From contig CAVYWS010000010.1 of the NCBI GenBank assembly GCA_963772265.1, forward strand, positions 65,958-129,957: 64,000 bases of DNA, given 5' to 3'. Below, piece after piece: positions 48,333 through 57,704 of the stretch (position 1 is the first letter of the stretch; every line of letters begins with the position of its first letter). The notes below the pieces were generated by a model. The model was not told the origin of the DNA. It saw nothing but the letters and a program-made list of their open reading frames with translations, and ran no database searches. The stretch is from Mayfieldus sp963772265. Its GTDB lineage: Bacteria > Actinomycetota > Thermoleophilia > Solirubrobacterales > 70-9. The position numbers and the translations under genes were made by a program.

Positions 48333-48706
48333 CAGCGGTCGAGCGCGTGCTGGTCGTCCTCGAAGATCTGGTGATGGACGATCTCCCCGTCCTCGACCCG
48401 CATCAGCTCCATCGCCTTCCACTCATGGCGCTCGCCCTCGCGCTCAGCGCTGAGCGACGCCAGGCCCGCCTCGTACCCGTCGCCGGCGAAAAGCGCGTCG
48501 TAGCCGGCCGAGAACGAGCCGCCGGTCAGCTCCCCCACCCGCATGAAGAACCCCTTTATCTCCTCGCGGCCGCGGTAGTCCCGCGACAGCGGGCCCTGGC
48601 CCGGATAGTGAAGGACTGCATCCTCCGCGTACATCGCGACGGCGCCGTCGAGATCGCCCGCCGAGAGCTTGTCGATGTGGTCCTTGAGCAGCTTCGCCTC
48701 GCCCAT
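48320..48706 (-). CDS. SnoaL/NTF2-like protein
   Basis: 128 residues from an ATG at 48706 with GGAGGAGG 5 bases before. ALLKDHIDKLSAGDLDGAVAMYAEDAVLHYPGQGPLSRDYRGREEIKGFF has the ester-cyclase pattern (AEDAV, G-G-P-L..RGREEI), and the end WKAMELMRVEDGEIVHHQIFEDDQHALDRWW is the usual final strand. A polyketide-cyclase-like or isomerase role is common in the family; nothing specific can be said. It shares an operon with the aryl-CoA genes upstream. Confidence 0.82.
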   Translation of the reverse strand: MGEAKLLKDHIDKLSAGDLDGAVAMYAEDAVLHYPGQGPLSRDYRGREEIKGFFMRVGELTGGSFSAGYDALFAGDGYEAGLASLSAEREGERHEWKAMELMRVEDGEIVHHQIFEDDQHALDRWWGL

Positions 48707-48755
48707 CTCAACCTCCTCCAATCGCCAGCGGATCTGACCCGGCGAGTATCTTGCC

Positions 48756-50069
48756 TCAGATGCCTTGGCGGCGGTCGACCACCCGCGCCGCCTTGCCCTC
48801 GCTGCGGGGAATGGCCCCCGGATCTACCACCTCGATCGCGATCCTGATCCCGATCTGCTCGCGGAGCAGGCCCTCCAACCGTCGCCCGAGGCTCTCGCGA
48901 TCGAGATCCGCGGCGACGGGCTCGCATCGAACCGTCAGCTCGTCCAACTGCTCGGGGCGCTCGACGATCAGCTGGTAATGCGGCGCGACCTCCTCGACGC
49001 CGAGCAGAAGCTGCTCGATCTGCGAGGGGAAGAGGTTTACGCCGCGGATGATCAGCATGTCGTCGACCCGGCCTTGCAGGTCGCGGATGCGCGCGATGGT
49101 GCGCCCGCATCCGCAGGGCTCGTGGGTCAGCGAGCCGAGGTCGCGGGTGCGGTAGCGGATCAGCGGCAGCGCCTCCTTGGTCAGGCTGGTGAAGACGAGC
49201 TCCCCGACCTCCCCGTCCGGTAGCGGGTCGCCGTTCTCGGCGTCGACGACCTCGACCAGGAAGTGGTCCTCCTGCACGTGCAGCCCGTCCTGGGCCGGGC
49301 ACTCGGCGGCAACCCCTGGCCCGCACATCTCCGAGAGGCCGTAATTGTTGATCGCTGTGATGCCCAGCTCGCGTTCGATCTGCTTCCGCATCGCCTCGCT
49401 CCAGGGCTCGCCGCCGAACAGCCCCAGCTCGAGGGGAAGGGCCGGCGGGTCACCCCCCTCGTCGCGAATACCCTGCGCGATCACGAGCGCGTAGGAGGGG
49501 GTCGAGACCAGCACCTGGCCGCCGAGGTCCTCCAGCAGCATCGCCTGACGGGCGGTCCGGCCGCCGGAGACCGGGACCACGGTCGCCCCGATCCGCTCCG
49601 CTCCGTCGTGGAACCCGAGCCCGCCGGTGAACAGCCCGTAGCCGTTGGCGTTGTGGACGACCATGCCCGGGCGGACCCCGGCCATCGTCATACAGCGCGC
49701 CATCACCTCGGCCCAGTTCTCGAGGTCGGCGCGGGTGTAGGCGACGACGGTCGGCTTGCCGTGGGTGCCACTGGAGGCGTGCACCCGGACGACCTGCTCG
49801 CGCGGGACCGCGAGCAGGCCGAACGGATAGTGCTCGCGCAGGTCGTCCTTGACGATGAACCCGACCCCGCGCAGGTCGTCGAGCGAGCCCAGATCCTCGG
49901 CGGCGGAGATGCCGGCCTCGGCGAGATGGGCGGCGCCGACCGGCTGTCCGGCGAGCACCCGCTCGACCGTCCCCCGCAGGCGCCGCAGCTGCATGGCGCG
50001 CAGCTCCTCGCGCGAGGCGGTCTCGGCCGGGTCCCGGATCGCCGCCTCAGAGGCTGCGCTCGTGTGCAT
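48756..50069 (-). CDS. Phenylacetate-CoA ligase-type enzyme (PaaK-like)
   Basis: 437 residues, intact frame. P-loop VHASSGTHGKPTVVAYT (SSGTTGKPT in PaaK), STPSYALVIA, INNYGLSEMCGPGVAAEC, PLIRYRTRDLGSL, CGCGRTIARI, GRVDDMLIIRGVNLFPSQIE and SEGKAARVVDRR. CGCGR in the zinc-like loop and the NLFPSQIE segment are PaaK hallmarks. It overlaps the DpgC-like gene by 23 bases; together they suggest activation of a hydroxylated phenylacetate followed by oxygenation. Substrate not proven. Confidence 0.9.
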   Translation of the reverse strand: MHTSAASEAAIRDPAETASREELRAMQLRRLRGTVERVLAGQPVGAAHLAEAGISAAEDLGSLDDLRGVGFIVKDDLREHYPFGLLAVPREQVVRVHASSGTHGKPTVVAYTRADLENWAEVMARCMTMAGVRPGMVVHNANGYGLFTGGLGFHDGAERIGATVVPVSGGRTARQAMLLEDLGGQVLVSTPSYALVIAQGIRDEGGDPPALPLELGLFGGEPWSEAMRKQIERELGITAINNYGLSEMCGPGVAAECPAQDGLHVQEDHFLVEVVDAENGDPLPDGEVGELVFTSLTKEALPLIRYRTRDLGSLTHEPCGCGRTIARIRDLQGRVDDMLIIRGVNLFPSQIEQLLLGVEEVAPHYQLIVERPEQLDELTVRCEPVAADLDRESLGRRLEGLLREQIGIRIAIEVVDPGAIPRSEGKAARVVDRRQGI

Positions 50070-51450
50070 TCCAGTGCTCCTCGAGGTTGGCGACCAGGGC
50101 CGGGCTGAGGTGGCAGTAGGCCTGCTCGCGGGCGAAGGTCGCCATGTAGTGGCGAAAGACGTCGAGCGGTTCCTCGCCGATCCGCATCGCGCGCCTGTTG
50201 GCCGCAGCGTTGACCAGGCCGGAGCTGGTCAGGGCCTCGATCCGCGCCTCCAGCGCGGCGTCCACCGCGTCCGCCTCGACCGTCTCGTCGCAGATCAGCT
50301 CGGCGGGCGGCGTACCCGCCTCGAACTCGAGCCCCGAGACGATCGCCTGGCGGGCCAGGCGGTCGCCGACGAAGCGGGGCAGGCGCAGGTTGGAGGCGCC
50401 GGGGATGATCCCCTCCTTGCGAGCGGGCAGATAGAGCCGGCAGCCACGCCCGGCGATCACGTGATCGACGACGTGAAGAAGCTGGCAGGCGCCGCCGATC
50501 GCATAGGTCTCGGCGGCGGCGATCCAGAGCTTCTCGGTCGTCTCCTCCGGCTCACCGGGGCGAAACTCGGGTCCGCTGAGGCCGCGGTAGATCTTGTTGA
50601 CGTATCCGAGGTCGCGGGTGACGAAGAACATGAACGGAAGCGAGCCGCGATAGAGCCTGGTCAGGTTGAGCCCGGCTCCGAGGATCCGCCTGCCGGCATA
50701 GCGGGGGTGATCGACGGGGCCGCCGCGCACCACGCCGACCTCGATCTCGGGATCGAGCAGGATCAGGTCGACGCCGACCTCGGTGGGCCCCAGGGTGGTC
50801 TCGTCCTCGGCGTTGAGGTGGCGGGGGTTTCTCATCTCGAGGATCCCGGCCCGCCCGCGGCGACTGACGTGCACGGCGCCGAGATCCAGCTCGCCGGCGG
50901 CGCGGAACTCGTCGAGCCTCTGCAGCGCCTCCGCAGTCGGCCGCAGCATCGTGTGGACGAGGTGGCCCCCGGCCCGCGGCGAGGAAAGGACATGGGCGAG
51001 CAGCAGGCCCTGAGCGATCTCGACGCCCTCCTTCTCCGCCAGCGGCCGCTCCAGCTCGGCCGCGATCTCATCCCGGTTCGGGGTCAGCCCCGGGAAGCGC
51101 TCGGCCGCCGCGAAGACCAACTCGTCGTCGCGCAGGGGACGGGTCCCCTCTTCGGTGAGCGCGGCATGGACCTCGTCGACGTGAGCGCGCAGGAACAGCT
51201 CACGGGCCTCGTTGAGCGCCGCCGCGATCGCGCGCGCCGCGTCGCGCTCGGCGTCGCCCCGCTGCGGCACCGGGGGCAGGCGTTCGAGAAGCTGCTCGCC
51301 CCTGAGCAGGTACTTGCCGACCGCCTGCCCCTGCTGCTCGAAACGACCGTCCTCAGCCGGGACGATCGCCGCCCAAGCCGCGATCTGGGCCGGAGGCAGC
51401 CCGGCTCCCTCGAGGAGCCCCTCCGGTACAGTGCTCGTCGTCGCCGCCAT
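50047..51450 (-). CDS. DpgC-like (3,5-dihydroxyphenyl)acetyl-CoA 1,2-dioxygenase family protein
   Basis: 467 residues, intact frame, ATG overlapping the preceding stop (ATGA). An N-terminal helical domain (about 1-190) precedes a crotonase fold: HVSRRGRAGILEMRNPRHLNAEDE, then DPEIEVGVVRGGPVDHPRYAGRR and GAGLNLTRLYRGSLPF, the segment I recall as diagnostic for DpgC, and YAIGGACQLLHVVDHVIAG with the oxyanion GG. DpgC uses O2 without metal or cofactor to turn an arylacetyl-CoA into an arylglyoxylate. Known members serve glycopeptide antibiotic synthesis, but no such genes occur here, so a catabolic role is inferred. Confidence 0.85.
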   Translation of the reverse strand: MAATTSTVPEGLLEGAGLPPAQIAAWAAIVPAEDGRFEQQGQAVGKYLLRGEQLLERLPPVPQRGDAERDAARAIAAALNEARELFLRAHVDEVHAALTEEGTRPLRDDELVFAAAERFPGLTPNRDEIAAELERPLAEKEGVEIAQGLLLAHVLSSPRAGGHLVHTMLRPTAEALQRLDEFRAAGELDLGAVHVSRRGRAGILEMRNPRHLNAEDETTLGPTEVGVDLILLDPEIEVGVVRGGPVDHPRYAGRRILGAGLNLTRLYRGSLPFMFFVTRDLGYVNKIYRGLSGPEFRPGEPEETTEKLWIAAAETYAIGGACQLLHVVDHVIAGRGCRLYLPARKEGIIPGASNLRLPRFVGDRLARQAIVSGLEFEAGTPPAELICDETVEADAVDAALEARIEALTSSGLVNAAANRRAMRIGEEPLDVFRHYMATFAREQAYCHLSPALVANLEEHWNAHERSL

Positions 51451-52853
51451 CACGCTTTCCGCGAATCGCTGCTCAGCATCGCGGCGACTTCGCGTCCCAG
51501 GGCGCCGACGATCTCCTGTGGTTCGGGCACCAGGCCGCGGTCGGCCATCACTCCCACGGTCACCTCGCCGGCGTAGCTGAAGATCGAGAAGCTCATCGAG
51601 ACGCTGCCAGCCGTTGGCGCCCAGACGAGCACCCCGCGCACAGGCGTCCCGGCGAGGTAGACGCGCTCGGCGGGGCCCGGGACGTTGGTCATCACCGCCG
51701 AGCCGGTCGCCGAGAAGAGGTCGAGCAGTCGCTGTTCGACCGCCTCCGGCGTCGTGCCCAACGCCTCGAGCAGGCCGTAGCCGACCGCGCCTTCGGGCGA
51801 CTGCTTGATCTCGAGCATGCGGCGGTGGACCTCCTCGAGTCGCCGCTGGCGATCCTCGATTCCCACCGGGACCGTCAGCAGCACGAGCCCGAAGCGGTTG
51901 CCCAGATCGCGCGGCAGCGGCCGGTCGAGCGGGCGGAGGTTGAACGGCACGAAGGCGTGGATCTCATCGACCAGGCTGTCGCGCGCGGCGAGGTAGGCGC
52001 GCAATGCTCCCGCGATGGCGGTCACCAGCACGTCGTTGACCGTCGTGCCGGTCGCGTGCCCGACCGCCTTCACGTCGTCGAGCGGGATCGGATCCGACCA
52101 GGAGACCCGGTCGGCGATGCCCAGCTCGCCCTTGAAGACCGTCCTCGTGTCAGGACGTCTGAACAGCGTCTTGCCGACCGCCTTGAGGTCGTCGCGCGCA
52201 GCCGCGGCGAGGTCCAGCAGCTTGGCGGGATCGCGGGCGACCTGCACGGCCTCGTGGGTCAAGGCCTTGCCGGCACCGACGCCGATCTCGGCGGCGCGGC
52301 CAACGGGTCGCACCGCCTCGCCGAGCAGGCTGCTCGTCCCGGCACCCTCCTCCTCGCCGACCTGCTCAGGCTCGATCCCGGCGTCCGACTGCGCGTCGGT
52401 CAGCGACAGCAGCACCCTCGCCAGCGCCACCCCGTCGGCGATGCAGTGGTGCATTCGCACGACGATCGCCGAACCGGAGTCGTAACCGTCGACCAGGTAC
52501 CAGTCCCACAGCGGGCGGGCCCGGTCCAGCGGGCGGGCCATCACGTCGGACACCAGCTCCTGCAGTGCGGAGGCGTCCCCGGGTGCCGGCAGCGCCACCC
52601 GGTGCAGATGCAGGTCGAGGTCGAAGTCGGTGTCCTCCCAGCTCGGGCCGCGCAGCGGGATGCGGCTCTCTGCGATCCGCTGGCGAAAGCGGGGGAAGCG
52701 GTCGACCAGGCGGCTGCTGACCACCTCGCGCACCGCATCCCAGTCCAGCGCCTCGTCGAACCAGATCACCCCCGTGATCACCATCAGGTTGGTCGGGCGG
52801 TCCATGTGCAGCCAGGCCGCGTCGGCCGTGGACATTCGCTGGGCGGGGCTCAT
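51450..52853 (-). CDS. WS/DGAT-family acyltransferase (wax ester/triacylglycerol synthase)
   Basis: 467 residues, intact frame, AGGAGG 4 bases before the ATG. Catalytic MHHCIADGVALARV (HHxxxDG), opening MSTADAAWLHMDRPTNLM, PLDRARPLWDWYLVDGY, GTTVNDVLVTAIAGALRAYL and TNVPGPAERVYLAG all fit the family. It joins acyl-CoA to alcohols or diacylglycerol at the membrane for storage lipid. Its place in an aryl-CoA operon is unusual; most actinobacterial copies stand alone. Confidence 0.92.
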   Translation of the reverse strand: MSPAQRMSTADAAWLHMDRPTNLMVITGVIWFDEALDWDAVREVVSSRLVDRFPRFRQRIAESRIPLRGPSWEDTDFDLDLHLHRVALPAPGDASALQELVSDVMARPLDRARPLWDWYLVDGYDSGSAIVVRMHHCIADGVALARVLLSLTDAQSDAGIEPEQVGEEEGAGTSSLLGEAVRPVGRAAEIGVGAGKALTHEAVQVARDPAKLLDLAAAARDDLKAVGKTLFRRPDTRTVFKGELGIADRVSWSDPIPLDDVKAVGHATGTTVNDVLVTAIAGALRAYLAARDSLVDEIHAFVPFNLRPLDRPLPRDLGNRFGLVLLTVPVGIEDRQRRLEEVHRRMLEIKQSPEGAVGYGLLEALGTTPEAVEQRLLDLFSATGSAVMTNVPGPAERVYLAGTPVRGVLVWAPTAGSVSMSFSIFSYAGEVTVGVMADRGLVPEPQEIVGALGREVAAMLSSDSRKA

Positions 52854-52862
52854 CGGACCTCC

Positions 52863-53546
52863 TCAGGATTTCGCCGATGCGACGAACTCGCGGACTTCCG
52901 TCGCCGGCTCCGAGTAGGCGTCCCCGAGGGCCGCCTCGATCGCGGTCATGTACTCCTCGGCCCAGGCCGGGAACTCGTAGTCGATCGCGCGCAGGAACTC
53001 CAGCGACGCGGCGAGGCGGATGTCTGCGATCGAGGGATCGTCGCCGCCGATGAACTTCTTGCCGTCCAGGAAGAACGACCGGTAGGCCTCCAGCGGCATG
53101 GCCAGCGCATCCCCTGCCTCCTTCTCGGCGCGCTGCTTGAGCTCCTCGTCGGCGTCCGACGAGCCCACCTCACCCGGATACTGCGGGAAGGAGAGGGTCG
53201 GGTAGGTCGCGCGAGCGATCAGCGGATAGAGCGTGCCGATCAAATAGAACATCGCGCTGTCGACCATCGCCCGCCGGTCCGGGTCGGTCGGATAGAACCG
53301 CTCGAGGCCGTGCTTGTTGCAGAGGTACTGCATGATCGCGCAGCTCTCCCAGAGCGACCCGTTCGGCAGCCCCTCCTCCTCGAGTAGCGGCGTGAGGTCA
53401 GCGGGGTCCTTGGAAAGGAACTCCGGCGTGCCCTTCTTGCCCCATACGTCGAGCTCTTCGAAGTCGAGCCCCGCGGCCCGCACGAAGATCCTGACGCAGA
53501 GGTTGTTGACGCTCGGCTTGAGGATGCTCAATGTGTTGGTTGCCAT
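52863..53546 (-). CDS. Glutathione S-transferase-like protein
   Basis: 227 residues, AGAGGTGAG before the ATG. Thioredoxin-like N-domain (LSILKPSVNNLCVRIFVRAAGLDFEELDV, cis-Pro in DLTPLLEEEG, ESCAIMQYLCNKHG as the ES-A-I glutathione-binding motif) and an all-helical C-domain with the FIGGDDPSIADIRLAASLEF N-cap. An Asn-Asn-Leu-Cys replaces the usual Ser/Tyr at the active site, leaving Cys17 as a candidate. Glutathione is uncommon in actinobacteria, so the thiol used is uncertain. Confidence 0.85.
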   Translation of the reverse strand: MATNTLSILKPSVNNLCVRIFVRAAGLDFEELDVWGKKGTPEFLSKDPADLTPLLEEEGLPNGSLWESCAIMQYLCNKHGLERFYPTDPDRRAMVDSAMFYLIGTLYPLIARATYPTLSFPQYPGEVGSSDADEELKQRAEKEAGDALAMPLEAYRSFFLDGKKFIGGDDPSIADIRLAASLEFLRAIDYEFPAWAEEYMTAIEAALGDAYSEPATEVREFVASAKS

Positions 53547-53547
53547 C

Positions 53548-54873
53548 TCACCTCTCCTCGCTCTCAGCCTCTCTTAGGACGAGCTTCGATTTGTACTCGC
53601 TTCGCTCCAGGCTCCCCCACGGCACCAGATCGACGCGGGTCTGAACGACGAGCACCTCGCGAAGTCTGTCGCGTATCGCCTCGGCTAGCCCGGCGTCGGC
53701 GCGGCCGTCCCGCCCGAGCTCGACGTTGACCGGAAGCGGCGGATCCTGCTTTGGCCCGGCCGACCGGGGGCGAAGGACGACCTGTCCACTGACCTGGGGA
53801 GCGAACCCGCTCACCACTTCCCGCACCGCCGAAGGGAAGACGTTGACGCCGCGAACGATCAGCATGTCGTCGGTTCGCCCGACGCAACGTAGGCGTGGGC
53901 CGGTGCGTCCGCAGCCGCAGGGGCTGGTCCGAATCTCGACCTGGTCGCGGGTGCGAAAGCGCAGCAGAGGCGCGGCGCGGTGGCGGAGGTGGGTCAGGAC
54001 CAGCTCTCCGCCGGCGCCATCCTCGATCTCCAGGGCCGCGCCGGTGGCGGCGTCGATCAGCTCGGCGTGGACGAAGTCGCGGGCGCCGAGGTGCATCCCG
54101 TCCTGCTCTTCGCACTCCCCCCACAGCGACACCCCGATGTCGCCGATGCCCATCGCTTCGGTGACCCGGGCGCCCCAGCCCTCTTCGAGCATCGCGCGGA
54201 ACGCCGGCTCGCCGCCGCCGGGCTCACCTGCCACGAGGACCCGCTCGACGCTCGATCGCCGCAGGTCGATGTCGCGCTGCGCCGCCCACTCGATCAGATG
54301 GGCAGCGTAGGACGGCGTCAGCACGGCGGCCTCGGGGTGGAGCAGCTCGATCGCCCGGACCAAGCGCTCGGTGTTCCCCGTTCCGACTGGGATGTGACAG
54401 AGGCCGACGCGCTCGAAGGCGGCCAGCGCGGCTCCGGCGACGAATGGGCCGGCGTTGTAGGTGGAGACGATCCGTTGGCCGGCATCTATCCCGGATGCCG
54501 CGTAACTGCGCGCCGACCCGGTCACCCAGTTGTCGAGATCGCCGGCTGTCAGCGGAACGTAGCTGGGCGAGCCGCTGGTGCCGCTGGTCGAATAGATCCT
54601 GGCTATCTCCGAGGGTTCCGCGCAGAGATGTGCGCCGATTGGATCCTCCGGCGTGCAGGTCGCCTTGACCTCCTGCTTGTCGGTGAGCGGAAGCCCGGCG
54701 ATCTCCGCGAGCCCACCGGCGTCGGCTGCGGAGCCGAAGCCCGCTGCAGCCAGCTTCTGGCGGTAGAAGGCCGATCGGTCGAACAGGTAGTCGAGCTGGG
54801 AGCGATAGGAGGCGTCGTCGATCGCATGCTGCTCCGCCCAGGGCCGGGTCTCGACCTCGGGCGCGAGGATCAC
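53548..54873 (-). CDS. Second PaaK-type acyl-CoA ligase of the operon
   Basis: 441 residues from a GTG that overlaps the upstream stop; intact frame. P-loop IYSTSGTSGSPSYVPLT, VLTPSYAAHLIEWA, AMGIGDIGVSLWGECEEQDG, PLLRFRTRDQV, CGCGRTGPRLRCVGRTDDMLIVRGVNVFPSAVRE and SEYKSKLVLRE at the end. It is as close to the pobA-linked ligase at 31.3 kb (TSGTTGAPL, WAxE) as to the PaaK at 48.8 kb, so the window holds three different ligases of this type. Confidence 0.88.
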   Translation of the reverse strand: MILAPEVETRPWAEQHAIDDASYRSQLDYLFDRSAFYRQKLAAAGFGSAADAGGLAEIAGLPLTDKQEVKATCTPEDPIGAHLCAEPSEIARIYSTSGTSGSPSYVPLTAGDLDNWVTGSARSYAASGIDAGQRIVSTYNAGPFVAGAALAAFERVGLCHIPVGTGNTERLVRAIELLHPEAAVLTPSYAAHLIEWAAQRDIDLRRSSVERVLVAGEPGGGEPAFRAMLEEGWGARVTEAMGIGDIGVSLWGECEEQDGMHLGARDFVHAELIDAATGAALEIEDGAGGELVLTHLRHRAAPLLRFRTRDQVEIRTSPCGCGRTGPRLRCVGRTDDMLIVRGVNVFPSAVREVVSGFAPQVSGQVVLRPRSAGPKQDPPLPVNVELGRDGRADAGLAEAIRDRLREVLVVQTRVDLVPWGSLERSEYKSKLVLREAESEER

Positions 54874-55667
54874 CGGGCCGGCTCTTCGGGAGGTGGCTCG
54901 TACTCGATCGCCTCCTCCGCCCTCGCGGCCATCAGGAAGCCGAGGGGCCGCTCCTGCTCCTCGGCGAGGTGTGCGAGCAGGCCCGCCGTGCGGGCGAGGA
55001 TCGGGACCGCCTTCACCGCGGCGGACGCGAACCCCAGGTCGAGCATCACCGCGGCGATCGGCATCGCGACGTTCATCGTCAGCGGCCTGCCCCAGGCGTC
55101 GGCTACGCCGTCGCGAAAGCAGCGGGCCAGCACGACATGGGGGCCGCTCACCTCCCGCGCGTCGGCAAGTTCGAGGATCCGCTCGGCCCGCGGATCGAGC
55201 GGCCGGTGAACCGGATGGCCGAACCCGGGCATCTTCCCGCCCGACGCGTGAACCGCGGTCGCGGCCTCAGCGGCGACCGATGCCGGCTCGGCGCCCGCGG
55301 CGACCTTCTCCTGGGCGTCCTCGAGCAGCCGCGCGCACTCCTCCGAGGTGCCGAGGATGACCGGGCCGCAGCCGAGGATTCCCGCCGCGACCGCTCCCTG
55401 CAGCGACCCGGGATCGGCGGCGAGGGTCATCCGGGCGGCGACGTTCGTGGGCATCATCCCGTGCTCGGCGATCGCGACCAGCAACAGGTCGAGGAAGAAG
55501 CGCTGGTCCTCGGTCGGCTCGCGGCCGGTGAGCAGCAGGTGGAAGTACTCCGTGAACCCCAGCCTGCCCATCAGGTCGCGGCAGAGATCGCGTCCCCGAA
55601 CTTCGACTCGGTCGGGGTAGGCCTGGCTGATTTGGCTGACGGGCACCCCGGCCTTACCGATCTGCAT
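54870..55667 (-). CDS. Short citrate synthase-family protein (citryl-CoA lyase-like)
   Basis: 265 residues from the ATG at 55667 (an ATG at 55691 is possible). It has the small-domain-poor form of citrate synthase: GRDLCRDLMGRLGFTEYFHLLLTGREPTEDQR, AEHGMMPTNVAARMT (HG at the citrate site), GCGPVILGTSEECARLL and KMPGFGHPVHRPLDPRA with the second His. At about 270 residues it matches citryl-CoA lyase/CitE-like or 'CCL' proteins rather than full citrate synthases (370-430). The C-terminal PPPEEPAR is disordered. First gene of the minus-strand operon, divergent from acetoacetyl-CoA synthetase. Confidence 0.82.
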   Translation of the reverse strand: MQIGKAGVPVSQISQAYPDRVEVRGRDLCRDLMGRLGFTEYFHLLLTGREPTEDQRFFLDLLLVAIAEHGMMPTNVAARMTLAADPGSLQGAVAAGILGCGPVILGTSEECARLLEDAQEKVAAGAEPASVAAEAATAVHASGGKMPGFGHPVHRPLDPRAERILELADAREVSGPHVVLARCFRDGVADAWGRPLTMNVAMPIAAVMLDLGFASAAVKAVPILARTAGLLAHLAEEQERPLGFLMAARAEEAIEYEPPPEEPAR

Positions 55668-55720
55668 ACAGACGACCCGACAATACGCCAAGCCGTGCGG
55701 CGGGTAGCCTCTGGGCAGGG

Positions 55721-57704
55721 ATGAATGAGGTTGGAGAGGTCCTTTGGTCGCCGCCCGCCGACGTGCGCGAAACGACGCAGATGGGTCGCTTCCTCGACTT
55801 CGTCCGCGACCGTCGCGGTCTTGACTTCGGCGATTACGACCAGCTCTGGCAATGGTCGGTCTCCGATCTCGAGGGCTTCTGGGGCTCGATCTGGGATTTC
55901 TTCGGGGTCAAGGCACAGACCCCGTATCAGCAGGTGCTCGCCTCGCGCGAGATGCCCGGCGCGCAGTGGTTCACCGGCGCCCGGCTCAACTACGCCGAGC
56001 ACATGCTCGGCACCGACGAGGACCTCGACCGGGTCGCCGTGGTCGCCCGATCGCAGACCCGAGACCCGCTCGAGCTGACCTTCGGCGAGTTGCGCGACCA
56101 GGTTGCGCGGGCGCGGGTGGGCCTGCGGCGGCTGGGCATCGGCGAGGGCGATCGGGTCGTCGCCTACATGCCGAACATCCCCGAGACCCTGGTCGCCTTT
56201 CTCGCCACGACCAGCCTCGGCGCGATCTGGGCCTCCTGCGCCACCGAGTTCGGCCCTCGCAGCGTGATCGACCGCTTCGCCGACCTCGAGCCGAAGCTGC
56301 TGCTGGCGATCGCCGGCTATCGCTACGGCGAGAAGCCGATCGACCGCCGCGCCGAGGTCGCCGAGGTGCGCGGCGCGCTTCCCGGGCTCGAGCACGTGGT
56401 CCACGTCCCCTACGCGGGCGGCGAGGAGGACTCCCTGCCCGACGCCGTGGCGTGGGAGGAGCTGCTGGGCGAAGCCGGGCCGCTCGAGTTCGACCCGGTG
56501 CCGTTCGACCATCCCCTCTGCGTGCTGTTCTCCTCCGGCACGACCGGCAAGCCGAAGGCGATCGTGCACCGCCACGGCGGCATCCTTCTCGAGCATCTCA
56601 AGAACCAGGGCCTGAGCTGGGACCTGCAGCCTGGCGACCGCCTGATGTGGTTCACGACCACCGCCTGGATGATGTGGAACGCGCTGGTCTCGACCCTGCT
56701 GTTCCGGGCCTCGATCGTGATGCTCGACGGCAACCCGCTCTATCCCGACCTGACGCTCGCAATGGCGGCTCGCCGAGGAGCTGCGGCCGACGCTGATGGG
56801 CGCCGTGCCCGCCTACCTGATGGGCTGCCGCAAGGGCGGCGTGCAGCTTGCCGGCCTCGATCTCTCCAGCATCCGCCAGCTCGCCGCGGCCGGCTCGCCG
56901 CTGCCGCCGGAGGGCTACGACTGGGTCTACGAGCAGCTCGGCGCGGACGTCCTGCTCAACGTCGGCAGCGGCGGCACCGACGTCTGCAGCGGGCTCGTCC
57001 AGGGCTCGCCGATGCTGCCCGTCTACCGGGGCGAGATCGCCGGGCGCTGCCTGGGGGTCGACAGCGCCGCCTACGACGAAGCCGGGGAGCCGGTGGTCGG
57101 AGAGCTCGGCGAGCTGGTCATCCGCCAGCCGATGCCCTCGATGCCGGTCGGCCTCTGGGGTGACTCCGACGGCTCGCGCTTCCGCAGCTCCTACTTCGAC
57201 CATTACCCCGGGGTGCTTCGCTTCGGCGACTGGATCCTGTTCACCGAGCGCGGCAGCTGCGTGGTCACCGGGCGCTCCGACGCGACGCTCAATCGCGGCG
57301 GCGTTCGGCTCGGAACCGGGGAGCTCTACGCCGTCGTCGAGGGGATCGACGAGGTGCTCGACAGCCTCGTCGTCCACCTCGAGGACCCCGAGGGCGGCCC
57401 CGGTGAGCTGATCCTCTTCGTCACCCTCGCCGACGGGGTCGAGCTCGACGACGAGCTGCGGGGGCTGCTCGCCGGCGAGCTGCGCCGCGAGCTCTCACCC
57501 CGGCACGTGCCGGACACGGTCGAGTCGGTGCCGGCGATCCCGCGCACGATGACCCAGAAGAAGCTCGAGGTACCGGTGAAGCGGATACTGCTCGGCGCGA
57601 CGGCCGATCAGGTCGCGAGCCGCGACGCACTGGTCGACCCCGAGGCCCTGGAGGCGTTCGTCGACTACGCGGCGCAGCGTTCTGCGACCGGGGCGCCGTC
57701 GTAG
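55721..57704 (+). CDS. aacS: Acetoacetyl-CoA synthetase (frame break near 56768)
   Basis: Activates acetoacetate (or a related 3-oxoacid) with ATP. WFTGARLNYAEHML, VAYMPNIPETLVAFLATTSLGAIWASCATEFG, P-loop VLFSSGTTGKPKAIVHRHGG, TTTAWMMWNALVS, then after one extra base near 56768 ELRPTLMGAVPAYLM, GSGGTDVCSGLVQG, GRSDATLNRGGVRLGTGELY and MTQKKLEVPVKRIL with the adenylation Lys. About 660 residues. The NRGGVRxGTxE motif separates AacS from acetyl-CoA synthetase. Starts 53 bases from the divergent citrate-synthase-like gene. Confidence 0.92.
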
